Positions 1 to 6,244 of a stretch of 7,719 nucleotides of DNA are shown in pieces (position 1 is the stretch's first letter; every line of letters begins with the position of its first letter). Made by a program: the position numbers and the translations under genes. The notes below the pieces were generated by a model, which was given only the letters and a program-made list of their open reading frames with translations, was not told the origin of the DNA and searched no databases. Source of the DNA: Lachnospiraceae bacterium (GTDB lineage: Bacteria > Bacillota_A > Clostridia > Lachnospirales > Lachnospiraceae); assembly GCA_017632755.1 (NCBI GenBank), contig JAGBQU010000017.1, positions 1 to 7,719 on the forward strand, written 5' to 3'.

Positions 1-786
1 ATTGGCATTCAGGGCAGATCCGACTGCTGCAAACAGATGCGAGTGTTCAGGTGCGATGATATGGTCGTCATCGAGTTTTAACGTGCGGATGAAAGCTTCT
101 TTGAGTTCGGATAAAAAATGGAGCGGACCACCCAGAAACGCGATGTGACCGCGGATGGGTTTGCCGCACGCAAGACCACTGATCGTCTGGTTAACCACTG
201 CCTGAAAGATGGAAGCGGCAAGATCCTCTTTTGTCGCACCGTCGTTGATGAGTGGCTGGATGTCGGATTTGGCGAACACGCCGCACCTTGCCGCAATGGT
301 ATAGAGGGATTGATAGCCCTTTGCGTATTCATTAAGACCGGATGCATCGGTCTGGAGCAGGGAAGCCATCTGGTCGATAAAAGAGCCGGTTCCGCCTGCA
401 CAGATACCGTTCATTCGCTGCTCTACATTTCCACCCTCAAAATAGATGATCTTGGCATCCTCTCCGCCGAGCTCGATGGCGACATCGGTCTGCGGTGCGT
501 AGTCGGTCAGTGCGGTGGAAACGGCGACCACTTCCTGCACGAAAGGCAGCTGCAGATGCTCGGCCAGTGCCAGACCGCCTGAACCTGTGATGACAGGGCT
601 GAGCATAACATCTCCAAGCTGAGCATAGGCTTTCTTAAACAGGTCCTGAAGTGTTCCCTGGATATTGGCAAAATGTCTCTCGTAATCGGAGAATACGATC
701 CGGTTTGCATCGTCTAAGATGGCGATTTTTACAGTTGTTGAACCGATGTCGATCCCGAGAGTATATGTAATCGGATTTTGAATCAT
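1..786 (-). CDS. Acyl-CoA dehydratase activase, BadF/HgdC family (N-terminal part, runs off left edge)
   Basis: ATP-dependent activator of radical 2-hydroxyacyl-CoA dehydratases and related enzymes. In this family a homodimer holds one [4Fe-4S] cluster and uses ATP hydrolysis to drive an electron into the dehydratase in the cytoplasm. Reading the minus strand from the ATG at 786 gives 262 uninterrupted codons with no stop. Visible motifs of the ASKHA ATPase fold are the phosphate loop LGIDIGSTTVK (residues 10-20), GSGG (68-71), ELGGED (105-110) and CAGGTGSF (129-136). Cys129 and Cys168 (in ARCGVF) are 39 residues apart, the spacing of the cluster ligands Cys127 and Cys166 in Acidaminococcus HgdC. 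The segment GGPLHFLSELKEAF (219-232) resembles the long, multidomain activases more than stand-alone HgdC (about 260 aa), so the protein probably continues well past the edge; this is inference. The only Shine-Dalgarno candidate, GAAGGGA, lies about 11 bases upstream of the ATG. Transcribed divergently from the rest of the window. Confidence 0.9.
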   Translation of the reverse strand, partial: MIQNPITYTLGIDIGSTTVKIAILDDANRIVFSDYERHFANIQGTLQDLFKKAYAQLGDVMLSPVITGSGGLALAEHLQLPFVQEVVAVSTALTDYAPQTDVAIELGGEDAKIIYFEGGNVEQRMNGICAGGTGSFIDQMASLLQTDASGLNEYAKGYQSLYTIAARCGVFAKSDIQPLINDGATKEDLAASIFQAVVNQTISGLACGKPIRGHIAFLGGPLHFLSELKEAFIRTLKLDDDHIIAPEHSHLFAAVGSALNAN

Positions 787-847
787 AATACAGATGTTCC
801 CTTCTGGTAGTGCATGTTTTTGCCGCTATAAATGAGCAAAAATAAAA

Positions 848-879
848 GTTCTTTTTACTTATTTATAAGTAAATTGAAC
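848..879. repeat. 32-bp imperfect palindrome in the divergent intergenic region
   Basis: The inner arms TTTACTTAT (854-862) and ATAAGTAAA (865-873) are perfect reverse complements around a central TT. In the same register GTTC (848-851) pairs with GAAC (876-879), with only the two positions between inner and outer blocks mismatched, so 13 of 16 positions per arm match. It lies between the activase start (786) and that gene's candidate promoter (897-925). That position fits an operator for a dimeric regulator, or a hairpin in the activase leader RNA. The two-base centre would force a few pairs to open in a hairpin, which slightly favours a DNA-binding site. It is not a typical terminator because the stem is AT-rich. 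Function unknown. Confidence 0.55.
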
Positions 880-896
880 CGTTCGCATCGTCATAC

Positions 897-925
897 ATTA
901 TACGACAAGGATTTACAAAGTGCAA
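897..925 (-). promoter_or_regulatory. Candidate sigma-A promoter for the divergent activase gene
   Basis: On the minus strand a perfect TATAAT (902 down to 897) is preceded, after a 17-base spacer, by TTGCAC (925 down to 920), which keeps the TTG of the -35 consensus. Initiation would fall near 890, giving a leader of roughly 100 bases that includes the palindrome at 848-879. The -10 is strong and the -35 only half matched, so this is a plausible but unproven assignment. Confidence 0.45.
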
Positions 926-988
926 CATACAAGTTTCCGAAAAAACTCTTAAAACTTTCTAAAAAATTGTTGGTTTGTCTGCCGTTTG

Positions 989-1017
989 TTTACTTTGTGG
1001 GCACTGCATGCTATAAT
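989..1017 (+). promoter_or_regulatory. Extended -10 promoter for the plus-strand gene cluster
   Basis: A perfect TATAAT (1012-1017) is preceded by TGC, making an extended -10 element. A -35-like TTTACT (989-994) sits 17 bases upstream and matches four of six consensus positions. Transcription would begin near 1024, about 30 bases before the ATG at 1054. Its location inside the longer open frame that begins at 832 argues against that earlier start. Confidence 0.65.
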
Positions 1018-1042
1018 TTGATGTTATATAAATATGATTGTA

Positions 1043-1047
1043 AGAGG
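1043..1047 (+). promoter_or_regulatory. Ribosome binding site that sets the start at 1054
   Basis: AGAGG, within AAGAGGTG, lies six bases before the ATG at 1054. The in-frame ATG at 832 has no comparable purine-rich sequence ahead of it, so 1054 is preferred. Confidence 0.75.
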
Positions 1048-1053
1048 TGTGCT

Positions 1054-1980
1054 ATGAATTTTCTGGATAAACTGGAACGGAAGCTTGGCAGGTATGCGCT
1101 ACCGAATCTGACATTGTATCTGATCGTCTGTTACGCGGCGGGATATATCCTGGAGTTTGTCAATCCGACTTTTATGGATTATCTGACGCTTGACCCATAT
1201 GCGATCCTGCACGGACAGGTGTGGAGACTGCTGACATGGATCGTCATCCCGCCCTATGATTTTGGCTTTTTCACGCTGATCACACTCTATTTTTACTATT
1301 CGATCGGAAGGTCATTGGAATCGGTCTGGGGGACTTTCCGATACAATGTGTTCCTGATCTCGGGAATGCTCTTTACCACGGTGGCAGCCTTCTTGCTGCT
1401 CGGTTACTATGCCTTGATCAATCCGCAACTGGTGGTGGAAATCGTGGGAACGAACAGCAGCTTTTCCAACCCGGCGTCGTCGACGGCTCTGGCGATCTGG
1501 TTTGGGTATATCGCAAGCCTCTTTAGCACATACAATATTTGTATGTCCCTGTTTCTGGCGTTTGCGATCACATTTCCGGAAATGCGTGTGCTGCTCATGT
1601 TCTTTCTGCCCATCAAGGTGAAGGTGCTCGGTGCCATCTACTTCGCGCTCATGGCATTCCAGTGTCTGCAGTATTTTGGAACCCCGCTTTTCCTGCCGCA
1701 GTTTGTTGCGATCCTTTCGTCGATTTTGAATGTCATCATCTTCTTTGTTGTGACAAGACGAGGATTTCGCACACCCAAACAGATCCGAAGACAACACGCG
1801 TATAAACGAGAGATCAACAAGGTCTCGAGCATCACAAAACACAGATGCGCCATCTGTGGGCGCACGGAGGTGGACAGCCCGAACCTCACCTTCCGTTTTT
1901 GCTCAAAATGCGAGGGTAACTATGAATATTGTGAAGAACATCTGTACACACACCGGCATGTGACCACGGAAACGGAATAA
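1054..1980 (+). CDS. Rhomboid-like membrane protein without catalytic dyad, C-terminal zinc-finger-like tail
   Basis: A 308-residue polytopic membrane protein with about six hydrophobic segments (roughly residues 16-36, 72-84, 98-122, 145-172, 179-207 and 213-233). Rhomboid-superfamily features are GQVWRLLTWI (54-63, the L1-loop position), GRSLESVWG (85-93), and the FP-x9-P pattern at 174-186 followed by another membrane helix. The serine motif GxSG is absent from the expected helix (about 132-155) and there is no histidine in the last membrane helix, so it is probably not a protease but a pseudo-rhomboid or derlin-like protein. The cytoplasmic-looking tail has CAIC (265-268), CSKC (283-286), then Cys293, His296, His300 and His302, a likely zinc-binding site. 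The frame is open back to an ATG at 832, but the promoter at 989-1017 and the ribosome binding site support 1054. It precedes the sigma-like gene by 36 bases and probably shares its transcript. The family call is by eye; the role is unknown. Confidence 0.8.
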   Translation: MNFLDKLERKLGRYALPNLTLYLIVCYAAGYILEFVNPTFMDYLTLDPYAILHGQVWRLLTWIVIPPYDFGFFTLITLYFYYSIGRSLESVWGTFRYNVFLISGMLFTTVAAFLLLGYYALINPQLVVEIVGTNSSFSNPASSTALAIWFGYIASLFSTYNICMSLFLAFAITFPEMRVLLMFFLPIKVKVLGAIYFALMAFQCLQYFGTPLFLPQFVAILSSILNVIIFFVVTRRGFRTPKQIRRQHAYKREINKVSSITKHRCAICGRTEVDSPNLTFRFCSKCEGNYEYCEEHLYTHRHVTTETE

Positions 1981-2016
1981 CAAAAAAAGAAAGCCGGCAA
2001 GGGAAAGGATGGCAAT

Positions 2017-2772
2017 ATGGAAAATCAATCAGAAGAAATATTTCGCAAACAGCTGCTGGCACTGATCGCGACCGCCAAAAAGCAGGGGATGAGTGTGTCG
2101 CGGGAGCAGGTTGTAAACGCCTTTGAGGGCATGGAACTCAATGACTCCAAGATGGAGTTGATCTATGATTATCTGAAAAACAGCAAGATTACCGTAGGTG
2201 AGGAAAACACAGCGCAGGATGTGCTGCTTGACGAGGAGAAAAATTATCTCGATGAATATATGAGGGAACTGAAAGACCTGCCTGAGTATACGGAGCGTGA
2301 GCGGGAGCGGATCTGTCTGGAAGCCTTTGGCGGGGATAAAAATGCCAAAGAAAAGCTCCTTCACATCTTTCTTCCGCGGGTTGTCGAGATCAGCAGGCTC
2401 TATGCCGGTCAGGGCGTTTTGATCGAGGATCTGATCGGGGAGGGCAATGTGGCTGTCGCGGCTGCATTGGACATGTTTGACTGTATCGAGAAACCGGACG
2501 AGATCGAGGGCTTTTTGTCAAAGATGATCATGGATGCCATGGAACAGAGCATCTCGGATGAACTGGCACTCTCACAAAAAGATGAGGAACTTGTCACAAA
2601 GGTGAACCGGATCGCCGAGGCGGCAGAGCAGCTTGCGGAAGATCTCAGAAGAGATGTCACGCCGGAGGAGCTTGCGGCGGAAACGGAACTGTCTGAGGAT
2701 GAGATCCGTGAGATACTGGCGGTTGCCGGACAAAACATCAAAGGCATTGAAGGCTCCAAAGAAGAGGCATGA
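2017..2772 (+). CDS. Sigma70-like protein lacking region 4, with degenerate regions 2.3/2.4
   Basis: A 251-residue acidic protein, shorter than group 1 sigma factors. Residues 8-60 resemble sigma region 1.1 (KKQGMSVSREQV). Residues 73-106 resemble region 1.2 (LDEYMRELKDLPEYTERERE). Residues 107-155 resemble regions 2.1-2.2, with LPRVVEISRLYAGQG and DLIGEGN (138-144), the part that contacts the RNA polymerase beta-prime coiled coil in true sigmas. Where E. coli sigma70 has FSTYATWWIRQAI, this protein reads LSKMIMDAMEQSI (167-179), losing Tyr430, Trp433 and Trp434, which melt the -10 element. Residues 193-237 match region 3 (DVTPEELAAETELSEDEIREIL at its end). The protein stops there, with no region 4 for -35 contact. 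It may bind core polymerase without acting as a normal sigma; that is inference. AAAGGA (2004-2009) lies seven bases before the ATG. It overlaps no neighbour and ends 11 bases before the next gene. Confidence 0.85.
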   Translation: MENQSEEIFRKQLLALIATAKKQGMSVSREQVVNAFEGMELNDSKMELIYDYLKNSKITVGEENTAQDVLLDEEKNYLDEYMRELKDLPEYTERERERICLEAFGGDKNAKEKLLHIFLPRVVEISRLYAGQGVLIEDLIGEGNVAVAAALDMFDCIEKPDEIEGFLSKMIMDAMEQSISDELALSQKDEELVTKVNRIAEAAEQLAEDLRRDVTPEELAAETELSEDEIREILAVAGQNIKGIEGSKEEA

Positions 2773-2775
2773 GGA
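2771..2775 (+). promoter_or_regulatory. Ribosome binding site that sets the start at 2784
   Basis: GAGGA overlaps the stop codon of the sigma-like gene and sits eight bases before the ATG at 2784. An earlier in-frame ATG at 2769 overlaps that stop as ATGA, but its only purine-rich stretch (AAGAGG, 2762-2767) is one base away, too close to work well. The later start is therefore preferred. Confidence 0.7.
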
Positions 2776-2783
2776 TAAGATCA

Positions 2784-3197
2784 ATGGAGATTGCACAGCA
2801 GGATTTTAAATATATCATACAGGATTTTTCCAATATTTATTTTGGCGGAAGAGCAACTTACGAAGAACTTGCGGACTGGGATGACACGCCCTTGCAGTTC
2901 AAACGGACGATCCGCCGTGTCATCAAGCGGGAGGTGCCGCTCGATACCGTGGTCGAGGATCATCTGCTCTGCCTTGATGAGGACTCAGACAGTTATCTGC
3001 TCTATTCCCAACTGAAGGCTTGCATCGAGGTTGTTTTTGATGAGACGCAGAGTGGAAGCCATGGAGCGGAATATCGGAGCAGATCGTATACAATCGAAGA
3101 ATTTTTGCGGGCGGAGGAACTTCACGTTTTGCCGCGTAATTTCCTGGTGAGGGAAGTGCATTTCAAAAAACTCAGACTGCTGTCCGTGAGCGTTTAG
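2784..3197 (+). CDS. Small conserved-looking protein of unknown function, coupled to the sigma-like gene
   Basis: I do not recognise this 137-residue protein. It has no signal peptide or membrane segment and should be cytoplasmic. The N-terminal half is mixed (FSNIYFGGRATYEELADWDD at 15-34), followed by a basic helix-like stretch FKRTIRRVIKREV (39-51). Next come an acidic patch around LDEDSDSY (64-71), a hydrophobic helix-like stretch (72-86), a polar linker rich in Ser, Arg and Gly (88-101), and a basic C-terminal strand-like tail (LVREVHFKKLRLL, 121-133). Its start is 11 bases after the stop of the sigma-like gene, and the ribosome binding site overlaps that stop, so the two are probably translationally coupled. 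That arrangement is common for interacting proteins, so a binding partner of the sigma-like protein is a reasonable guess, but nothing in the sequence proves it. An alternative start at 2769 would add five residues. Confidence 0.75.
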   Translation: MEIAQQDFKYIIQDFSNIYFGGRATYEELADWDDTPLQFKRTIRRVIKREVPLDTVVEDHLLCLDEDSDSYLLYSQLKACIEVVFDETQSGSHGAEYRSRSYTIEEFLRAEELHVLPRNFLVREVHFKKLRLLSVSV

Positions 3198-3246
3198 ATC
3201 TCACCGACAGTAGGACTCTCAGCATAACAGAAAAATTTAACAAAGT

Positions 3247-3251
3247 GGAGG
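3247..3251 (+). promoter_or_regulatory. Ribosome binding site that sets the start at 3260
   Basis: GGAGG lies eight bases before the ATG at 3260, an ideal spacing. The longer in-frame candidate, a GTG at 3245, overlaps this element and has no ribosome binding site of its own, so it is rejected. Confidence 0.85.
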
Positions 3252-3259
3252 ATAACAGG

Positions 3260-6175
3260 ATGGATATAGAAAAAGTCAGCGCATATGAATTGGTGGAGAA
3301 GCGTAAGATCGCGGATCTTAACTCTGTCGGATATATCATGCGCCATAAAAAAACGAAGGCGAAAGTCGTGCTTTTGGAGAATGACGACGAGAACAAGGTG
3401 TTTTTTATCGGTTTTCGCACGCCGCCGCAGAACAGCACCGGCGTAGCGCATATTCTCGAACATTCCGTTCTCTGCGGTTCGCAGAAGTATCCGCTCAAAG
3501 ATCCGTTTGTGGAACTTGCGAAGGGATCGCTCAACACATTTTTGAATGCCATGACTTACCCGGACAAAACGGTTTATCCGGTGGCAAGCTGTAACGACAA
3601 GGATTTTGCGAACCTGATGGATGTTTATCTGGATGCGGTTTTTCATCCGAACATCTACAAAGAGAAGAAGATCTTTATGCAGGAGGGGTGGCATTATCAC
3701 ATCGAGAGTCCGGAGGATGAGATCCGGTATAACGGGGTCGTCTACAATGAGATGAAGGGAGCATTTTCCTCGCCGGATGATATTCTCGATCGGACCGTTT
3801 TCAATTCCCTCTATCCGGATAATACCTATTCCTTCGAATCGGGAGGTGATCCGGACGATATCCCGCAGCTGAGCTATGAGGAATTTTTGGAATTCCACGG
3901 CAGATATTATCATCCGTCCAACAGCTATATCTATCTCTACGGCAACATGGATATGGCGGAAAAACTGCAATATATCGATGAGGCGTATCTAAGTGACTAT
4001 GATTATCTTGAGATCGATTCGCATATAGAGCCGCAAAAGCCTTTTGATAAGCCGGTCTATGTGCAAAAGGAGTACTCCGTGACGGAGGGAGAGGAAGAGG
4101 AAGGCACCTATCTTTCATACAATACGAGTGTCTCAAACAGCCTGGACAAGGAGAAATACGTGGCATTCCAGATTCTGGATTATGCCCTGTGCTCGGCACC
4201 GGGAGCGCCGCTCAAACAGGCGCTGATCGACAAAAACATCGGAAACGATGTCTATAGCGTTTATGAGAACGGCATCTGCCAGCCTTTCTTTTCCATCATT
4301 GCAAAGGGCGCAAGGCTCGAGCAAAGGCAGGAATTTGAGGATACGGTAAAAAATGTTCTGACGGATCTGGTGCAAAACGGAGTAAACAAAAAATCCTTGC
4401 AGGCAGCACTTTGCAATTTTGAATTTAAATACAAGGAGGCGGACTTCGGCTCGTATCCCAAGGGGCTGATGTACGGCCTGCAGGCGCTTGACAGCTGGCT
4501 TTATGATGAGAACAAACCGTTCATTCACATCGAGGCAAACGATACGTTCCGCATTTTGAAGGAAAAGATCGACACCGATTATTTTGAGGGGCTGATCCGC
4601 GAATATATTCTGGAAAACCCGCATGCCGCCACGGTGGTCGTTGTCCCCGTAAAAGGGCTGACCGGTGCAAAGGACAGGGCACTTGCGGAAAAACTGCGCG
4701 CGTACAAGGAATCCCTTTCCGGGGAGGAACTGGATGATCTGGTGGCACAGACGAAGGCGCTTTTGGCTTATCAGGATGAAGAGACGAGCAAGGAGGATCT
4801 GGAAAAGATCCCGCTTTTGCAAAGGGAGGATCTCCGAAAGGAGGCAGAGCCGTTTATCCTGGAAAAACGGAGTCAAAACGGAACGGATATCTTATTCCAT
4901 GACATCTTCACAAACGGCGTTTCCTATATAAAGCTGCTGTTTGACATTACCAATATCGATGCCTCCCGGCTTCCGTATCTGGGGCTTCTCAAAATACTGC
5001 TCGGCTATGTGGATACAAAGAGTTATTCTTATGCGGATCTGTACAATGAGGTGAATATCCACACAGGCGGCATCGTGACGAGCACAGTGATCTATACAAA
5101 TGCGGAAAAGACGGAAGAGTACCGCCTCTTCTTTGAAGCGGACACCAAGGTCCTTTGCGAGAATACCGACAAGGCGTTTGCACTGCTTAAAGAGATCCTT
5201 TTCGGATCCGATCTGGAGAATGAGAAACGCCTTTTGGAAGTTGTCGGTGAGACAAAATCACGCCTGCAGGCAACCATGATGGGTTCCGGGCATACCGTTG
5301 CGGCACTTCATGCAATGGCATCCTTTTCCGATCAGGCGTGGGTGCAGGAGCAGATCGGCGGCATTTCTTTCTATCGCATGATCTGCGATCTGGAAAAGAA
5401 CTTTGCAAAGAGGAAGGATCAGGTGATCGCAAAGCTGAAAGAAACACTGGCCATGCTCATGAGCCGCGATAGGATGCTTGCAGATTTTACGGGATCGAAG
5501 GAGGGTCTGGAAAGCTTTCTTGTGCAGCTTGAGTCGTTTAAGGAATGTCTGCCGGATACGGGAGCGAGCGAGGAACGACTGGTTGTGGCACATACGGGAA
5601 AGAGGGAAGCGTTTAAGTCTTCTGCGGGGATCCAGTACGTATGCCGAAGCGGAAGCTATCGCAAAAAAGGCTTGGAGTATACGGGGGCACTGAGACTGTT
5701 AAAGGTGCTGATGGGATACGAGTATCTGTGGAACGAGGTCCGTGTAAAAGGCGGAGCATACGGATGCATGAGCAATTTCACGAGAAGTGGTGATTGCTAC
5801 TTTGTATCATACCGTGATCCGAATCTGAAAGAGACGATCGATACGTTTGAGAAGGCGGCAGACTTTGTCGCGGATTACACGGCAGATGAGCGCACGATCA
5901 CAAAATTCATCATAGGAGCACTCAGTGAGCTGGATATACCCAAAAATCCGTCTACAAAGGGGGCGTATGCGCTTGGTGCTTACATGAGCCGGCTCTCTTA
6001 TGAGAGGGAACAGAAATATAGGGATGAACTTCTGACAGCAGACGCTGATTCGATCCGCGCACTTGCAGCTTATATCCGCGCTTTTATGGATAATGAGAGC
6101 CTTTGCGTGGTGGGAAACGAGGAGAAGATAAAAGCGTGCGGCGACTTGTTCGATAAAGTAGAGAATCTTCTCTGA
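3260..6175 (+). CDS. M16C zinc metallopeptidase, presequence-protease (PreP) type
   Basis: A 971-residue cytoplasmic zinc peptidase of the pitrilysin/insulinase clan, expected to enclose and degrade small unfolded peptides. The inverted zinc motif HILEH is at residues 64-68 (His64, Glu67, His68). The third ligand is Glu164 in YNEMKG, 97 residues after Glu67, the same spacing as Glu80-Glu177 in Arabidopsis PreP. The C-terminal half supplies Arg828 and Tyr834 in RVKGGAYG, six residues apart like Arg848 and Tyr854 of that enzyme. Order of parts: catalytic M16 domain (about 20-190), second M16 domain (about 195-430), the M16C-associated linker domain including EEEEGTYLSYN upstream and EDLEKIPLLQREDL (about 512-525) at its start (to about 710), then the C-terminal pair of M16 domains. 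Length is normal for the family, all key residues are present and no signal peptide is visible, so it should be active. It starts 62 bases after the small unknown gene; I saw no clear promoter in that gap. Confidence 0.95.
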   Translation: MDIEKVSAYELVEKRKIADLNSVGYIMRHKKTKAKVVLLENDDENKVFFIGFRTPPQNSTGVAHILEHSVLCGSQKYPLKDPFVELAKGSLNTFLNAMTYPDKTVYPVASCNDKDFANLMDVYLDAVFHPNIYKEKKIFMQEGWHYHIESPEDEIRYNGVVYNEMKGAFSSPDDILDRTVFNSLYPDNTYSFESGGDPDDIPQLSYEEFLEFHGRYYHPSNSYIYLYGNMDMAEKLQYIDEAYLSDYDYLEIDSHIEPQKPFDKPVYVQKEYSVTEGEEEEGTYLSYNTSVSNSLDKEKYVAFQILDYALCSAPGAPLKQALIDKNIGNDVYSVYENGICQPFFSIIAKGARLEQRQEFEDTVKNVLTDLVQNGVNKKSLQAALCNFEFKYKEADFGSYPKGLMYGLQALDSWLYDENKPFIHIEANDTFRILKEKIDTDYFEGLIREYILENPHAATVVVVPVKGLTGAKDRALAEKLRAYKESLSGEELDDLVAQTKALLAYQDEETSKEDLEKIPLLQREDLRKEAEPFILEKRSQNGTDILFHDIFTNGVSYIKLLFDITNIDASRLPYLGLLKILLGYVDTKSYSYADLYNEVNIHTGGIVTSTVIYTNAEKTEEYRLFFEADTKVLCENTDKAFALLKEILFGSDLENEKRLLEVVGETKSRLQATMMGSGHTVAALHAMASFSDQAWVQEQIGGISFYRMICDLEKNFAKRKDQVIAKLKETLAMLMSRDRMLADFTGSKEGLESFLVQLESFKECLPDTGASEERLVVAHTGKREAFKSSAGIQYVCRSGSYRKKGLEYTGALRLLKVLMGYEYLWNEVRVKGGAYGCMSNFTRSGDCYFVSYRDPNLKETIDTFEKAADFVADYTADERTITKFIIGALSELDIPKNPSTKGAYALGAYMSRLSYEREQKYRDELLTADADSIRALAAYIRAFMDNESLCVVGNEEKIKACGDLFDKVENLL

Positions 6176-6244
6176 TAGAAGTCTGAGCGCGATAACATGC
6201 GCTTTGCAAATACCTGCAAAAAAATATGAGGAGGGAAATAATAA

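Noticed and set aside
118..582. Plus-strand 154-codon open frame opposite the activase gene
   Set aside because: It is antisense to a gene with clear conserved motifs on the minus strand, has no ribosome binding site worth noting, and its translation shows no recognisable domain.
874..901. Second plus-strand promoter candidate, TTGAAC with CATTAT 16 bases downstream
   Set aside because: Both boxes match only four of six positions, and the extended -10 promoter at 989-1017 is much better and better placed.
3198..3259. Promoter in the 62-base gap before the peptidase gene
   Set aside because: CATAAC at 3223-3228 has no -35-like partner at a usable distance; only the ribosome binding site is convincing in this gap.
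3194..3970. Minus-strand 258-codon open frame
   Set aside because: It lies opposite the N-terminal catalytic domain of the M16C peptidase, whose zinc motif and spacing are intact; the antisense frame is a by-product of codon usage.
4133..4876. Minus-strand 247-codon open frame
   Set aside because: Same reason: antisense to the middle of the M16C peptidase, with no recognisable domain.
6161..6172. GAGAA-TC-TTCTC palindrome at the end of the peptidase gene
   Set aside because: It is short, lies within coding sequence (codons for the last residues) and has too small a centre for a hairpin; likely chance.
6186..6203. AGCGC...GCGCT inverted repeat after the peptidase gene, considered as a terminator
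   Set aside because: The stem has only five pairs with an eight-base loop and is followed by just three T residues, so it is too weak to call.
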